64,000 bases of DNA. Source: Oceanirhabdus seepicola. GTDB lineage: Bacteria; Bacillota; Clostridia; Clostridiales; Clostridiaceae. Positions 34,138 to 42,941 of this stretch are shown piece by piece; the stretch's first letter is position 1; every line of letters begins with the position of its first letter. The stretch lies in contig NZ_JAGSOJ010000004.1 of NCBI RefSeq assembly GCF_023684385.1, positions 310,001-374,000 on the forward strand, given 5' to 3'. Made by a program: the position numbers and the translations under genes. The notes beneath the pieces were generated by a model that saw only the letters and a list, made by a program, of their open reading frames with translations, ran no database searches and was not told the DNA's origin.

Positions 34138-35313
34138 ATGAAAGATTTCGAATTTGTACTTAAGTATGGTTGCAATCCACATCAAAAACCCGCAAGAATT
34201 TTTACTAATAATAACTCATTACCATTTAAAATTTTAAATGGTAATCCAGGTTATATAAACTTTATGGATGCATTTAATTCATGGCAATTAGTAAAAGAAC
34301 TCAAACAAATAACTGGACAACCAGCAGCTGCTTCATTTAAACATGTAAGTCCAGCTGGAGCTGCAGTTGGAATTCCTCTAAGTGATTCATTAAAAAAATC
34401 TTATTTTGTTGAAAATATGGATTTATCCCCTGTTGCTACTGCTTATGTGAGAGCCAGAGGTGGTGATAGAATGTCTTCCTTTGGTGATTGGGCTGCCATA
34501 AGTGATATTGTTGATTTAGCTACTGCAAAAATTTTAAGTAGCTCTGTTTCAGATGGAGTAATCGCTCCTGGTTATACTGATGAAGCCCTTAACATATTAA
34601 AGAAAAAGAAAAAGGGCAATTATTGTGTTATAGAAATGGATTGTACTTATGAGCCTGATAATATTGAAAGAAGAGAAATCTTTGGAATTACATTTGAACA
34701 AAAGAGAAATGATGTTTTAACTAATGAAGATATGCTTCTTAATGTTGTAACTGATAATAAGGCCATCTCTGCAGATGCAAAACGTGACTTACTCATTTCA
34801 ATGGTTACCCTAAAATATACTCAATCTAATTCAGTTTGTTTTGTATTAGATGGTCAAGTTATTGGAGTTGGTGCAGGTCAACAATCTCGTATACATTGTA
34901 CAAGATTAGCCGCATCTAAGGCTGATATATGGTTTTTAAGACAGCATCCTACTGTGATTAACCTACCTTTCAAGGATGGTATTCCAAAATTTCATAGAGA
35001 TAATCTTATTGATCAATTTTTAAGTGATGACATTACTCCAATGGAAATGAAAGAATGGAATAATATTCTCAATTATATACCAAATAGATTAACCAAAACG
35101 GAAAAAGCTGAGTGGCTATCTAATCTAACAGGAGTTGCTTTAGGTTCCGATGGATTCTTACCTTTTACAGACAACATACACAGAGCTGCTCAAAGTGGTG
35201 TAAAATATATAGTTCAACCAGGAGGTTCATTACGTGATGATATTGTAATCGAAGCATGTAACAAATACAATATCGCTATGACCTTCTCAGACATAAGATT
35301 ATTCCATCATTAA
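34138..35313 (+). CDS. AICAR formyltransferase, stand-alone
   Basis: This 391-aa protein corresponds to the C-terminal transformylase half of PurH only; the IMP cyclohydrolase domain is absent. It transfers a formyl group from 10-formyl-THF to AICAR in purine synthesis. The catalytic Lys-His pair is in A-A-S-F-K-H-V-S-P-A-G. The start is ATG 34138 after AAGGAGG. An upstream in-frame ATG at 34054 lies inside the riboswitch and is rejected. Controlled by the ZTP riboswitch. Confidence 0.92.
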   Translation: MKDFEFVLKYGCNPHQKPARIFTNNNSLPFKILNGNPGYINFMDAFNSWQLVKELKQITGQPAAASFKHVSPAGAAVGIPLSDSLKKSYFVENMDLSPVATAYVRARGGDRMSSFGDWAAISDIVDLATAKILSSSVSDGVIAPGYTDEALNILKKKKKGNYCVIEMDCTYEPDNIERREIFGITFEQKRNDVLTNEDMLLNVVTDNKAISADAKRDLLISMVTLKYTQSNSVCFVLDGQVIGVGAGQQSRIHCTRLAASKADIWFLRQHPTVINLPFKDGIPKFHRDNLIDQFLSDDITPMEMKEWNNILNYIPNRLTKTEKAEWLSNLTGVALGSDGFLPFTDNIHRAAQSGVKYIVQPGGSLRDDIVIEACNKYNIAMTFSDIRLFHH

Positions 35314-35318
35314 AATAA

Positions 35319-35349
35319 AGAGCTATAAAAGTTATGCTTTTATAGCTCT
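35319..35349. terminator. Bidirectional terminator
   Basis: AGAGCTATAAAAG and CTTTTATAGCTCT (13 bp, 5-nt loop) lie between the convergent AICAR transformylase and epimerase genes. Confidence 0.8.
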
Positions 35350-35373
35350 ATGTTATAAAAATGTATTTCGTTA

Positions 35374-36873
35374 TTAAGCTTTATCATTATCTAATATATC
35401 TTTATAGAAATTCTCATCATAAAAATTATTCTGGTTTTTATCATGGTTACTATACCATACTTGTGCAATAAAATGATTTTCCTTTGCAATTTCATCGTAA
35501 TTCCAAGGAGAAGGCGCACATTCTGGACACCAATGCCCACCTAACAAAACTAGTGTAGGACTTGCTTTAAATTCATGTCCAAATGCACACTTCCATTTAA
35601 GTTTTGTTTTCAAGTCACCTTTAATCATTGATTCTGATAAACACTCTCCTCCACGAAAAATAGCAGCTTCTTTCATATCTTCAATATCAAGCTCTGATTT
35701 TTCCTTGCACTCATTATACCCATGCTCTAGAATTATTTTTTCTTCACAAACATCGAAGCAAAACTCATCCCATTGCGGTATCTTATCCCACGCTTCTTTA
35801 GATCCCCAAAATGCTTTAATTGGGCCTTCCAGGTTATTTTGTATCCAATAAAGTGTTCCATTTTCACATAAGGTTGATGGCTTTATTATCTTTTCCTTTA
35901 TTATCTTAGAGGGAATCAACCTAAGCAATTTATATGAAAATTTCATTTCTTTCTTGATTTCTTCTAAAAAGTTGTCAAACCCTTCAGATCTAAAGTTAAA
36001 ATAACTTTCTAACTTATCTGAGTCTAAAAAATATAAACAGTGGAAATTTTTCAGCGCATACCATTTAGGCTCAATAATTTTTTTGAAATCCAAACCCAGT
36101 GCACTATACATTTTGCTTAAAAACTCATAACTTGTAAGTCTATATTTTTCTCCGCCTCCAATATTGTATATCTGACACCAAAAATCATCAGGCAAATCCT
36201 TTTCATTTTCAATTACTTTACTCATCAACCGCCCTGAATCACGAGCTGTAACCCATTCGACGTGAGTCTTAAGGGGTTGGTGATATGATAATCCCCCTTT
36301 ATTACCCTTAAGAAGTCCCGTATGAAGTATTCCCGTTTGACGAAATGAAACCCAATATTTTAATCCTGATTCAATAACAGCTCTTTCAGCTTTTGCTTTA
36401 GTTACTGCATAATAATCATATATACTAGGCATAATTGGATCTCCAACTCTTCCCCAGTGAATAGGTGGTAATCTATCTCCATACTCAGCTACACTACCTA
36501 CATATATCAATTTTATTTTTTTATGTTTCTCCTGTTCTTTTACAGCTTCTATCACATTAATGGTACCCTCATAATTTACTTTGTATGTTGATTCTGGATT
36601 AAAATCAGCTTGTGGTGGTATGATAGCGGCTAAATGAATAACGTAATCTGCTTCATGTATACATCTTAATACGGACTCATAATCAGTTATGTCTCCAAAT
36701 ACTATCTCAATTTCTTTAACCTTAATATATTCCTTAACAACATCTAAAGTTTTTTCAACTTGTCTTATCAATAAGATAATATGAAATCTTTCTAGTATTT
36801 TTATTAATTCTTTCAATACTTCCCTTCCCATGACCCCTGTTGAGCCTGTTAAAACTATCTTTTTCTTTTCCAT
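35374..36873 (-). CDS. NAD-dependent epimerase/dehydratase fused to a zinc-finger-like C-terminal domain
   Basis: This 499-aa protein starts at ATG 36873 (MEKKKIVLTGSTG). The Rossmann part (about 1-320) has a G-S-T-G-V-M-G glycine motif, D-Y-V-I-H-L-A-A and Y-x3-K in Y-D-Y-Y-A-V-T-K-A-K. The last 80 residues hold W-K-C-A-F-G-H-E-F and G-G-H-W-C-P-E-C-A-P-S-P, the treble-clef pattern of zinc-ribbon domains that recur in proteins of unknown function. Such a fusion on an SDR protein is unusual. Substrate unknown. Confidence 0.82.
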   Translation of the reverse strand: MEKKKIVLTGSTGVMGREVLKELIKILERFHIILLIRQVEKTLDVVKEYIKVKEIEIVFGDITDYESVLRCIHEADYVIHLAAIIPPQADFNPESTYKVNYEGTINVIEAVKEQEKHKKIKLIYVGSVAEYGDRLPPIHWGRVGDPIMPSIYDYYAVTKAKAERAVIESGLKYWVSFRQTGILHTGLLKGNKGGLSYHQPLKTHVEWVTARDSGRLMSKVIENEKDLPDDFWCQIYNIGGGEKYRLTSYEFLSKMYSALGLDFKKIIEPKWYALKNFHCLYFLDSDKLESYFNFRSEGFDNFLEEIKKEMKFSYKLLRLIPSKIIKEKIIKPSTLCENGTLYWIQNNLEGPIKAFWGSKEAWDKIPQWDEFCFDVCEEKIILEHGYNECKEKSELDIEDMKEAAIFRGGECLSESMIKGDLKTKLKWKCAFGHEFKASPTLVLLGGHWCPECAPSPWNYDEIAKENHFIAQVWYSNHDKNQNNFYDENFYKDILDNDKA

Positions 36874-37150
36874 TTTCACAACTCCATTCACTAATAACTT
36901 TTAAATTTTAGTTTATAGTTTTCAATTGTAGAAAATTTATCTAAAAGATATTAATATTATTAGCATTAGGTAAATTGTCTATTAGTTATACGTTAAAACT
37001 TAAAGTTTTTATTATTATATTAAGCTTGAGTTAGAAAAATCACGAAAACTATTTTCTATTAAACATAATACTTTCTTTAAATGTATTGCCTTCTCAGTTG
37101 TTATAATGTAGAATAATTACGAAATTGTAGAAAAATCCACTTAAGGAGAA

Positions 37151-38071
37151 ATGACAGAAATGAAGATACAAAAGAACGCTCAATCATATTTATTAATAAT
37201 TTTAGGAGCAACGCTATGGGGTATAATAAGTATTTTTGTTAAAGGCCTATATAACCTTGGTTTCGGTACACTTGAAGTTGTGTTTATAAGAGTATTCAGT
37301 GCATCATTAATTTTAATTGTGTATATTCTTTTCACAGATAAAAATCTACTTAAAATTAATTTGAAAGATATCTACTACTTTATTGGAACTGGTGTCTTCA
37401 GCATAGTTTTTTTCAATTGGTGTTATTTCAGTGCGATGAAATTAATTCCTTTATCTGTTGCTTCAATACTTCTTTATACTGCACCAGCTTTTGTAACAAT
37501 TCTATCTCGTATAGTTTTTAAAGAAAGTATTACTAGAAGAAAAGTATTTTCATTATTATTAACTTTTATAGGTTGTATATTTGTCACAGGGTATTTCCCT
37601 AATACTGGAGGCAAAATAACGTTATTAGGTCTTATGTTTGGTATAGGATCTGGTTTTGGATATGCTTTATACAGCATCTTTGGAAAAGCAGCTATGAAAA
37701 AGTATGATTCAATAACCATTACAGTTTATTCTTTTATAGTTGCAAGTATTAGTCTAATTCCTATGATTGATTTAAAAAATATGGTTTCTTTATTTAATAA
37801 CGGACAAGCTTATGGGTATGCTATTGCTTTAGGTCTCTTCCCTACTGTATTAGCTTTTATTTCATACACTAAGGGATTAGAAAATATTGAGTCAAGTAAA
37901 GCTTCTATTATAGCAACCATTGAACCTGTAGTTGCCTCCATTGTTGGTGTGGTTGTTTTCAAACAAGTACTGACCTTATATCAAATAGTGGGAATCTTAA
38001 TCGTCATTATGGCAATTTTTATTGTTAGTGAGAAAAAAAGAGTCATTATTAAAGATAAGAAAACAACATGA
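37151..38071 (+). CDS. EamA/DMT-family transporter
   Basis: This 306-aa protein has 10 hydrophobic helices in two EamA repeats. First repeat opens I-L-G-A-T-L-W-G-I-I-S; the second has G-S-G-F-G-Y-A-L-Y-S and the final E-P-V-V-A-S-I-V-G motif. Probably an exporter of amino acids or metabolites. AAGGAG is only 2 nt before ATG 37151, so ATG 37160 may be the real start. Confidence 0.88.
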   Translation: MTEMKIQKNAQSYLLIILGATLWGIISIFVKGLYNLGFGTLEVVFIRVFSASLILIVYILFTDKNLLKINLKDIYYFIGTGVFSIVFFNWCYFSAMKLIPLSVASILLYTAPAFVTILSRIVFKESITRRKVFSLLLTFIGCIFVTGYFPNTGGKITLLGLMFGIGSGFGYALYSIFGKAAMKKYDSITITVYSFIVASISLIPMIDLKNMVSLFNNGQAYGYAIALGLFPTVLAFISYTKGLENIESSKASIIATIEPVVASIVGVVVFKQVLTLYQIVGILIVIMAIFIVSEKKRVIIKDKKTT

Positions 38072-38083
38072 AAACAATATATT

Positions 38084-38112
38084 AAAAACTAGCTAAATAT
38101 AGCTAGTTTTTT
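38084..38112. terminator. Bidirectional terminator, CTAGCT type
   Basis: AAAAACTAGCT / AGCTAGTTTTT with loop AAATAT lies between the EamA gene and the convergent rdhT. The same core recurs after rdhB1 (40781) and after regulator 1 / rdhB2 (44281), so the terminators of this island share ancestry. Confidence 0.85.
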
Positions 38113-38127
38113 TAATACACTATTCCT

Positions 38128-39015
38128 TTATATAGTATTTTCCTTTAAAAGAAAAAGAACAACTTTTTGATACAATTTCTGATTTAACTCTTCCTGATCA
38201 TAATTTGAGTATCTTTCTTTTTCCTCATTACTAAATGTAATATTCTCTTCTTCAGCTATCTTTTCTATAATAGCTTTTTCTGTTAAATAAGTTTCCGCTT
38301 CTAATTTACATTGTTCAAGTAATTCTTCTTCAGTCTTTTTTGTGTAAGATAAATATATTTGTAAATTTGTATTTCTCTTTTCAAGTTGCTTTTTAAAGTC
38401 TTCAAATATTTCATCTTTAAGAGAATTTACTTCCTCATCTTTTAACTGGACTTGTGAATTCCCCATTATTTTTCTCATTATTTCATTAATAGTGTTCGCA
38501 CTTTGATTCATCATTTTTTGATAATATATATTATCTTTAGCATATTCTTTTAATTCCTTTATTGTGTTTATTTCTTCAATTTTAAAGCTTTTAACCACAG
38601 CATCTGTTAATGTAGGAATTACACGTTCCATAACTGATAATATTTTTATTTCAAAATGAACTTTCTCACCTCGAAGATACTTTATTGAAGTTTTATCTGG
38701 TAATATAACGTCAATTTCAATTAAATCACTTTTTTTCTTACCCAATATACTATCTTCAAATTCTTTTATTAAGAACCCTTCCCCAATTTTGGAATGATGA
38801 TTTTTTGCACTTACCTCAGGAATCTTTTCCCCATCATGATATGCATTATAATCTATAACAATATAGTCACCCTTTTCAACCGTACCTTCTTTTTCAACAT
38901 CTATTTTATAGCGTTCTCTAATTTTGAGACAAAAACCATTGATTTCATCATCACTAACAATTACATTAGGGCGCTTAAAATCAAATTTTTTATATTGACC
39001 AAGTTTAGTTTTCAT
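38128..39015 (-). CDS. rdhT: Trigger-factor-like chaperone of reductive dehalogenase maturation (RdhT/PceT type)
   Basis: This 295-aa protein has an FKBP-type peptidyl-prolyl isomerase-like domain (about residues 45-130, G-D-Y-I-V-I-D-Y and G-E-G-F-L-I-K-E-F-E-D) and a long helical trigger-factor C-terminal domain (about 135-295). The N-terminal ribosome-binding domain of true trigger factor is reduced to about 25-40 residues. In Desulfitobacterium, PceT holds the Tat signal of PceA during cofactor insertion. Being last in the rdhC-orf-tatA1 operon supports the same role here. Confidence 0.85.
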   Translation of the reverse strand: MKTKLGQYKKFDFKRPNVIVSDDEINGFCLKIRERYKIDVEKEGTVEKGDYIVIDYNAYHDGEKIPEVSAKNHHSKIGEGFLIKEFEDSILGKKKSDLIEIDVILPDKTSIKYLRGEKVHFEIKILSVMERVIPTLTDAVVKSFKIEEINTIKELKEYAKDNIYYQKMMNQSANTINEIMRKIMGNSQVQLKDEEVNSLKDEIFEDFKKQLEKRNTNLQIYLSYTKKTEEELLEQCKLEAETYLTEKAIIEKIAEEENITFSNEEKERYSNYDQEELNQKLYQKVVLFLLKENTI

Positions 39016-39047
39016 TTTACCACCTTTCCCACTCTATATTTTTCTAA

Positions 39048-39239
39048 TTAATTCTCATTAGCATTTTTACTTTCTTCTTTTTTCACAAATTCTTTTACAT
39101 CATCTTTTGATGATTTTTTAAACTCACGTATTGTATCTCCAAAAGTTTTTCCAATCTCAGGTAACTTTTTAGAACCGAAGATTAAAAATCCAACAACTAA
39201 TATAATAAATAATTCTGTTCCACCTAATCTACCAAACAT
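39048..39239 (-). CDS. tatA: Twin-arginine translocase TatA, copy 1
   Basis: This 63-aa protein has a short membrane helix (residues 5-20, G-G-T-E-L-F-I-I-L-V-V-G), the hinge G-S-K-K-L-P-E-I-G-K and an amphipathic helix (F-G-D-T-I-R-E-F-K-K). The charged tail is Lys/Glu-rich. Gram-positive minimal Tat uses TatA+TatC. It lies in the rdhC operon. The hinge has Ser where copies 2 and 3 have Pro (G-P-K-K). Confidence 0.95.
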   Translation of the reverse strand: MFGRLGGTELFIILVVGFLIFGSKKLPEIGKTFGDTIREFKKSSKDDVKEFVKKEESKNANEN

Positions 39240-39251
39240 GATCTCATCTCC

Positions 39252-39368
39252 TTAATATTGTAATATCCCTGCATTTTGAAGTATTAAAATAATCTGAAAT
39301 ACCATTACTAATAAGATAATAAAACTTAATACTAACTCTTTAGCTGTTATTTTTTTATCCTTTTCCAT
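39252..39368 (-). CDS. 38-aa single-span membrane protein between rdhC and tatA1
   Basis: The ATG at 39368 follows AAGGGG. It encodes MEKDKKITAKELVLSF and then a hydrophobic helix ending L-Q-N-A-G-I-L-Q-Y. It overlaps the end of rdhC by 22 nt and precedes tatA1 by 12 nt, so translation is probably coupled. The C-terminal motif I-L-x-L-Q-N-x-G-I-L survives in the relics beside tatA2 (I-L-I-L-Q-N-S-G-I-L-E-Y) and tatA3, which argues that it is a real gene. Function unknown; a small partner of RdhC or of the Tat apparatus is possible. Confidence 0.7.
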   Translation of the reverse strand: MEKDKKITAKELVLSFIILLVMVFQIILILQNAGILQY

Positions 39369-40564
39369 AATTTAACCCCTTTATTTCTTAATTTTGTTAT
39401 TAGTTTAAAAGATAAACCTATTGGACAAAAATACGTACAATAAAAACGACTTTGGAATAAACTTATAAAAATTAGTATTGGTAAGCTCATCCACATAATT
39501 GGTAGAGCTGTTAAATTAAAAATTGCTCCAAATGGATCATACGCTAATGTTTGAATTTCATTAGTATAAAATACAATCATTAAAGCCATATATGCTAATG
39601 TAGGAGGTATTAATGTAAATATTTTTACTAACTTAGAATTTAATTTAATGGGTTTTAGTCCACCAAATTTAAAAATAGATTCTTGTGCCGCTCCAAATGG
39701 ACATATCCATGAGCAATATAAATTTTTGCCTGTGATTAAAATAAGAGTAATTGTTCCAATGATTAGCAAATACCAAGATATATTGTTAAATGCTGGCCAG
39801 TTCCCACCTAATAGTGAAAAAATCATTCCAAAAGTGACGAACTTATTTAGATAAAACCCAAGTACAATTGCTGAGTATAATAATATCCACTTTCGATATT
39901 TGTTAATTGACTTTATATAAACACTTAAAGTTGCAATGATAAAAATTAATATAAGAGCTAATTCATTCAATCCGATTGAGAATTTATAAAATGGGTTTAT
40001 AACATTTTTATTAAAATAATCATTTGAAATAACTGATGTTGCATCATTTACAGCTTTTGTTATAGCAGCAGATGAAATTGTTGCACCCCCAACAGCATCT
40101 ACTTTATTATTTGTCTTGATTCCTTCACTACTTCCAGCATATCCTTTGGCATTATCTATATAAACAGGTTCGAAAATAGATATTCCCTTAAATCGGTTTC
40201 CGAATTTAACTGATTCTAATTTTTCATAAAAAGCAGGTGTTTCCCCTTGTTTAATTATTTCAACTTGTTCAATATTGCCTTCTTTATTAATCATAGTCAT
40301 AACTTCAATAGTTGACTGGTATCCAACTGATTCTGTAAAAGCTACAAAATAAAATTCATTGGGATCATTTTCTGCATATGCTTTATAAATAAGAGGTGAA
40401 TTACTTAATTGTTCAGTTTTAAGAATATTAGAATTCACTTCGTAAATTTTTGATGCATAGTCCTCAGATTCACCACTGAAAAACATAGAATAAGCACCAA
40501 ATATGAATAATGAAACCGCTAAAAATGCTAAATATAATTCTCGAATAGTCCATTTTCTTTTCAT
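39347..40564 (-). CDS. rdhC: RdhC/PceC-type FMN- and Fe-S membrane protein (NosR/NapH-like)
   Basis: This 405-aa protein starts at ATG 40564 after GGAGG. An N-terminal helix is followed by a periplasmic-side FMN-binding domain (about 40-195) with the flavinylation motif D-A-V-G-G-A-T-I-S-S. Five or so helices follow, with two Fe-S motifs, C-S-W-I-C-P-F-G (near residue 288) and C-T-Y-F-C-P-I-G (near 378), of the NosR/NapH kind. PceC proteins have this plan and are thought to pass electrons from menaquinol to RdhA. First gene of the rdhC-orf-tatA1-rdhT unit. Controlled by the shared operator. Confidence 0.9.
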   Translation of the reverse strand: MKRKWTIRELYLAFLAVSLFIFGAYSMFFSGESEDYASKIYEVNSNILKTEQLSNSPLIYKAYAENDPNEFYFVAFTESVGYQSTIEVMTMINKEGNIEQVEIIKQGETPAFYEKLESVKFGNRFKGISIFEPVYIDNAKGYAGSSEGIKTNNKVDAVGGATISSAAITKAVNDATSVISNDYFNKNVINPFYKFSIGLNELALILIFIIATLSVYIKSINKYRKWILLYSAIVLGFYLNKFVTFGMIFSLLGGNWPAFNNISWYLLIIGTITLILITGKNLYCSWICPFGAAQESIFKFGGLKPIKLNSKLVKIFTLIPPTLAYMALMIVFYTNEIQTLAYDPFGAIFNLTALPIMWMSLPILIFISLFQSRFYCTYFCPIGLSFKLITKLRNKGVKLWKRIKK

Positions 40565-40624
40565 AACTACCTCCACTAAATACAGTAAATATATTTGTTA
40601 AAAATTTAATTAATTACACTTTTA

Positions 40625-40688
40625 ATTTTAATTATTAAAAACTTTTTTACAATCATTTTTGACTATTGTCACCCCGTGACTATAGTCA
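40625..40688 (-). promoter_or_regulatory. rdhC promoter with GACTATWGTC operator
   Basis: -35 TTGTAA (40647-40652) and -10 TAAAAT (40625-40630) lie 16 bp apart. Upstream are GACTATTGTC (40661-40670) and GACTATAGTC (40678-40687), centred 17 bp apart, forming TGACTATTGTCAC-N3-GTGACTATAGTCA. The proximal site ends 8 nt before the -35 box, as in the other four units. Confidence 0.85.
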
Positions 40689-40780
40689 TCAAAGGAAAGA
40701 ACAAAATATATATATATGTTAAATAATAAGTTTATGGATTAACACTTCGTCATATTTACAAGCTCAGATTGAATAAAATA

Positions 40781-40807
40781 AAAACTAGCTAAAATATAGC
40801 TAGTTTT
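40781..40807 (-). terminator. Terminator of tatA2-rdhA1-rdhB1, CTAGCT type
   Basis: AAAACTAGCT / AGCTAGTTTT with a 7-nt loop overlaps the rdhB1 stop codon (TAG within the stem). Same core sequence as at 38084 and 44281. Confidence 0.8.
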
Positions 40808-41156
40808 TATCGCCTTTTCTATTTTTTTCAGTTGCAGCCTTACTCACATTCTTTTTAGGCGCTAGACGATGTGCAATTATAGCAAAAACTACTGCTAATC
40901 CACCAAAAACTAGTAATCCCATATTAGCTGCTCTAACTTCATTTTCTATATATGAATCATATGTCCATAATGTTGTAAATGCAAATGTTAAAGCTGATAA
41001 TACAACAAATGTATAACTTCCTTTGCTAAATCTACCAACCTCTTTTAATTTTTTATAAAAATATGTTATTGCAGAGAATGATACTGCCCCAGCAACAAAC
41101 CATACTAATTGATGTAAACCTAATAACCATTTAAATAAGCTAACTATTATATGCAT
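40800..41156 (-). CDS. rdhB: Reductive dehalogenase membrane anchor RdhB, copy 1
   Basis: This 118-aa protein has three membrane helices (about 8-32, 42-62, 72-95) with E-N-E-V-R-A-A-N-M-G-L-L-V-F-G-G before the last. It resembles PceB in length, topology and the conserved N-M-G/G-M-G-x-x-F-G-G element. It holds RdhA1 at the outer face of the membrane. 12 nt after rdhA1. Unlike most clusters it is separated from rdhC. Confidence 0.9.
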   Translation of the reverse strand: MHIIVSLFKWLLGLHQLVWFVAGAVSFSAITYFYKKLKEVGRFSKGSYTFVVLSALTFAFTTLWTYDSYIENEVRAANMGLLVFGGLAVVFAIIAHRLAPKKNVSKAATEKNRKGDKN

Positions 41157-41168
41157 ATATCTGCCCCC

Positions 41169-42725
41169 CTAAAGTTTATCCCAGAAATCATTAACAGCGT
41201 CTTTTAAATATTTTGATTCTAATCTTACTTCTGGTTCTACTGGTCCACCGTATCCGAACCATTCATCAAATGAACGTAACAGTGGTTTAAATGGTGTTAA
41301 TGTCATTAATTTTGATAGATCATGATGCCATTCATCTATTTTATTGTATGGACATACTGCAACACATGTAGTACAACCACCGTCATTGTAGTTCCAGAAT
41401 GATAAACATCTCTCGCCATTTACAAACCATTTCTCAACACCTGAAATATTTGATTTACCTACTTTCCCTGTGTCAAACTCCATTCCTTCTTTAACTACTG
41501 TTATTGGCTCTTTAGAAATACTCTTACCAGGACACGCATCAGCACATTTCATACAAACATCACAGAATTCTTTAACCCCAAATGTTTTTGGTTTATCTGG
41601 ATGAATTTCTAAATTTGTATATACTTTAGCTAAACGGACGCTTGGCCCAAATTGTTCTGTTACTACCATTCCCATTCTACTACCTTCACCTAAACCAGCT
41701 TCAATTGCTAGTGGGACAGATACAGCTGTGTCATTACCACATTGAGCTGCTTTGTAACCCATTTCTTTTAAAAATTTAGCTACTTTATACGCGGTTTCTG
41801 CCATTTGTGAATATGCCATACTAGTGGCACCTCTTGATACTGCTGTTGGTGCTGTTTTCATGGCATCATAGTCTTGTTTAAAAGCCATAACTATTATTGA
41901 TTTAGGTTCAAAGCCAGCTTCACGCATGAAATCTGATTCTCTTGTTGTTACACCGTAAGTTTCAAATTCACCTTTTTTCAATTTAATTGGGTTTACTGGT
42001 GAAAATGTCTTTGACCCATCAGGCATATTAAATTCTTTAACATTTGGATTTGTCCACTCTGTATACGTCCATCTTTTTGTTCTTTCATTATAAGGTGCGA
42101 TACCAACTAAATCCGCTCCCATAAATTTAGCAGCCTTCTTAACATATTTTGCTGCATCTTTAGCATCTTTAAATTTATATGGTTCTACACCTTGTTTCAC
42201 TCTCATATCTACTGATGAATTATCCCATGTAAACAAACCTTGAGTTAAAACAGGCATATCCTTCATCGCTTCACCTGTCTTAGGATTAATTGGATATGTT
42301 TGAAGAGTTGGATTAGCACAAGTAAATTTACTCATTCCTCCGAAATCCATATTTACAGAGTCTGCAGCAGTTGATAATGCAACATCAACAGGTCTAAATC
42401 CTTCTTTATTTGGATCATGGGCTGTTAATGGTACATATCCTTTCATTCCTGCATAAAAGTGTATTCCAGTTTCAATTGGAGTATGGTAATCATATGTGCT
42501 ATTAATATACTCATCTTTATATCTCTTCTTATCCCAGAACATACGCATAAACATTACATTTTTACTGCTAAATCCTTTAAAATCCTTTGTAACTTCATAT
42601 GGATAATCATCTTGATGCTTACCTAGTTCCACCGAAGCCATAACCTTCTTAGGATTTACTGCAAGAGCAGCCCCAGTTGCTGCTGTTGTAACTCCAGCAA
42701 CTTTTAAAAATTCACGACGATTCAT
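41169..42725 (-). CDS. rdhA: PceA-like reductive dehalogenase, copy 1
   Basis: This 518-aa corrinoid Fe-S enzyme is exported by Tat. The signal is R-R-E-F-L-K with A-x-A-like cleavage after a Gly/Ala stretch (about residue 31). The core has C-G-N-D-T-A-V-S-V-P-L-A and A-G-L-G-E-G-S-R-M-G, contacting B12 in the family. First cluster C-D-V-C-M-K-C-A-D-A-C-P (near 388-400); second C-x12-C-T-T-C-V-A-V-C-P (near 438-457). Many stretches, including W-F-G-Y-G-G-P-V near the C-terminus, recall Desulfitobacterium PceA. It should use halogenated compounds as electron acceptors; the substrate is unknown. Confidence 0.93.
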   Translation of the reverse strand: MNRREFLKVAGVTTAATGAALAVNPKKVMASVELGKHQDDYPYEVTKDFKGFSSKNVMFMRMFWDKKRYKDEYINSTYDYHTPIETGIHFYAGMKGYVPLTAHDPNKEGFRPVDVALSTAADSVNMDFGGMSKFTCANPTLQTYPINPKTGEAMKDMPVLTQGLFTWDNSSVDMRVKQGVEPYKFKDAKDAAKYVKKAAKFMGADLVGIAPYNERTKRWTYTEWTNPNVKEFNMPDGSKTFSPVNPIKLKKGEFETYGVTTRESDFMREAGFEPKSIIVMAFKQDYDAMKTAPTAVSRGATSMAYSQMAETAYKVAKFLKEMGYKAAQCGNDTAVSVPLAIEAGLGEGSRMGMVVTEQFGPSVRLAKVYTNLEIHPDKPKTFGVKEFCDVCMKCADACPGKSISKEPITVVKEGMEFDTGKVGKSNISGVEKWFVNGERCLSFWNYNDGGCTTCVAVCPYNKIDEWHHDLSKLMTLTPFKPLLRSFDEWFGYGGPVEPEVRLESKYLKDAVNDFWDKL

Positions 42726-42743
42726 ATATAATCCTCCTTAGTT

Positions 42744-42929
42744 TTATTTACTTTCTTCTATTCCCTCAGCTTCTTTTACATCTTCTTTTGAATCTTTTGC
42801 TGATTTTTTAAACTCACGTATTGTGTCTCCAAAGGCTTTCCCAATCTCAGGTAACTTTTTAGGACCAAATATTAAAAATCCAACAACTAATATAACTAAT
42901 ATTTCTGTACCACCTAATCTTCCAAACAT
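42744..42929 (-). CDS. tatA: Twin-arginine translocase TatA, copy 2
   Basis: This 61-aa protein starts at ATG 42929 after AAGGAGG. Helix G-G-T-E-I-L-V-I-L-V-V-G, hinge G-P-K-K-L-P-E-I-G-K-A-F-G and a Lys/Glu tail. It is the first complete gene of the tatA2-rdhA1-rdhB1 unit, 18 nt upstream of rdhA1, so Tat subunit supply is coupled to its substrate. Confidence 0.95.
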   Translation of the reverse strand: MFGRLGGTEILVILVVGFLIFGPKKLPEIGKAFGDTIREFKKSAKDSKEDVKEAEGIEESK

Positions 42930-42941
42930 ACTCACACCTCC

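Noticed and set aside
40600..40646. CprK-type dehalobox (TTAAT-N4-ATTAA) in the rdhC promoter
   Set aside because: The A/T-rich matches (TTAATTTTAATTATTAA) have the wrong spacing and fall between -10 and -35. The five-fold GACTATWGTC operator explains the region better, and no CRP-like gene is nearby.
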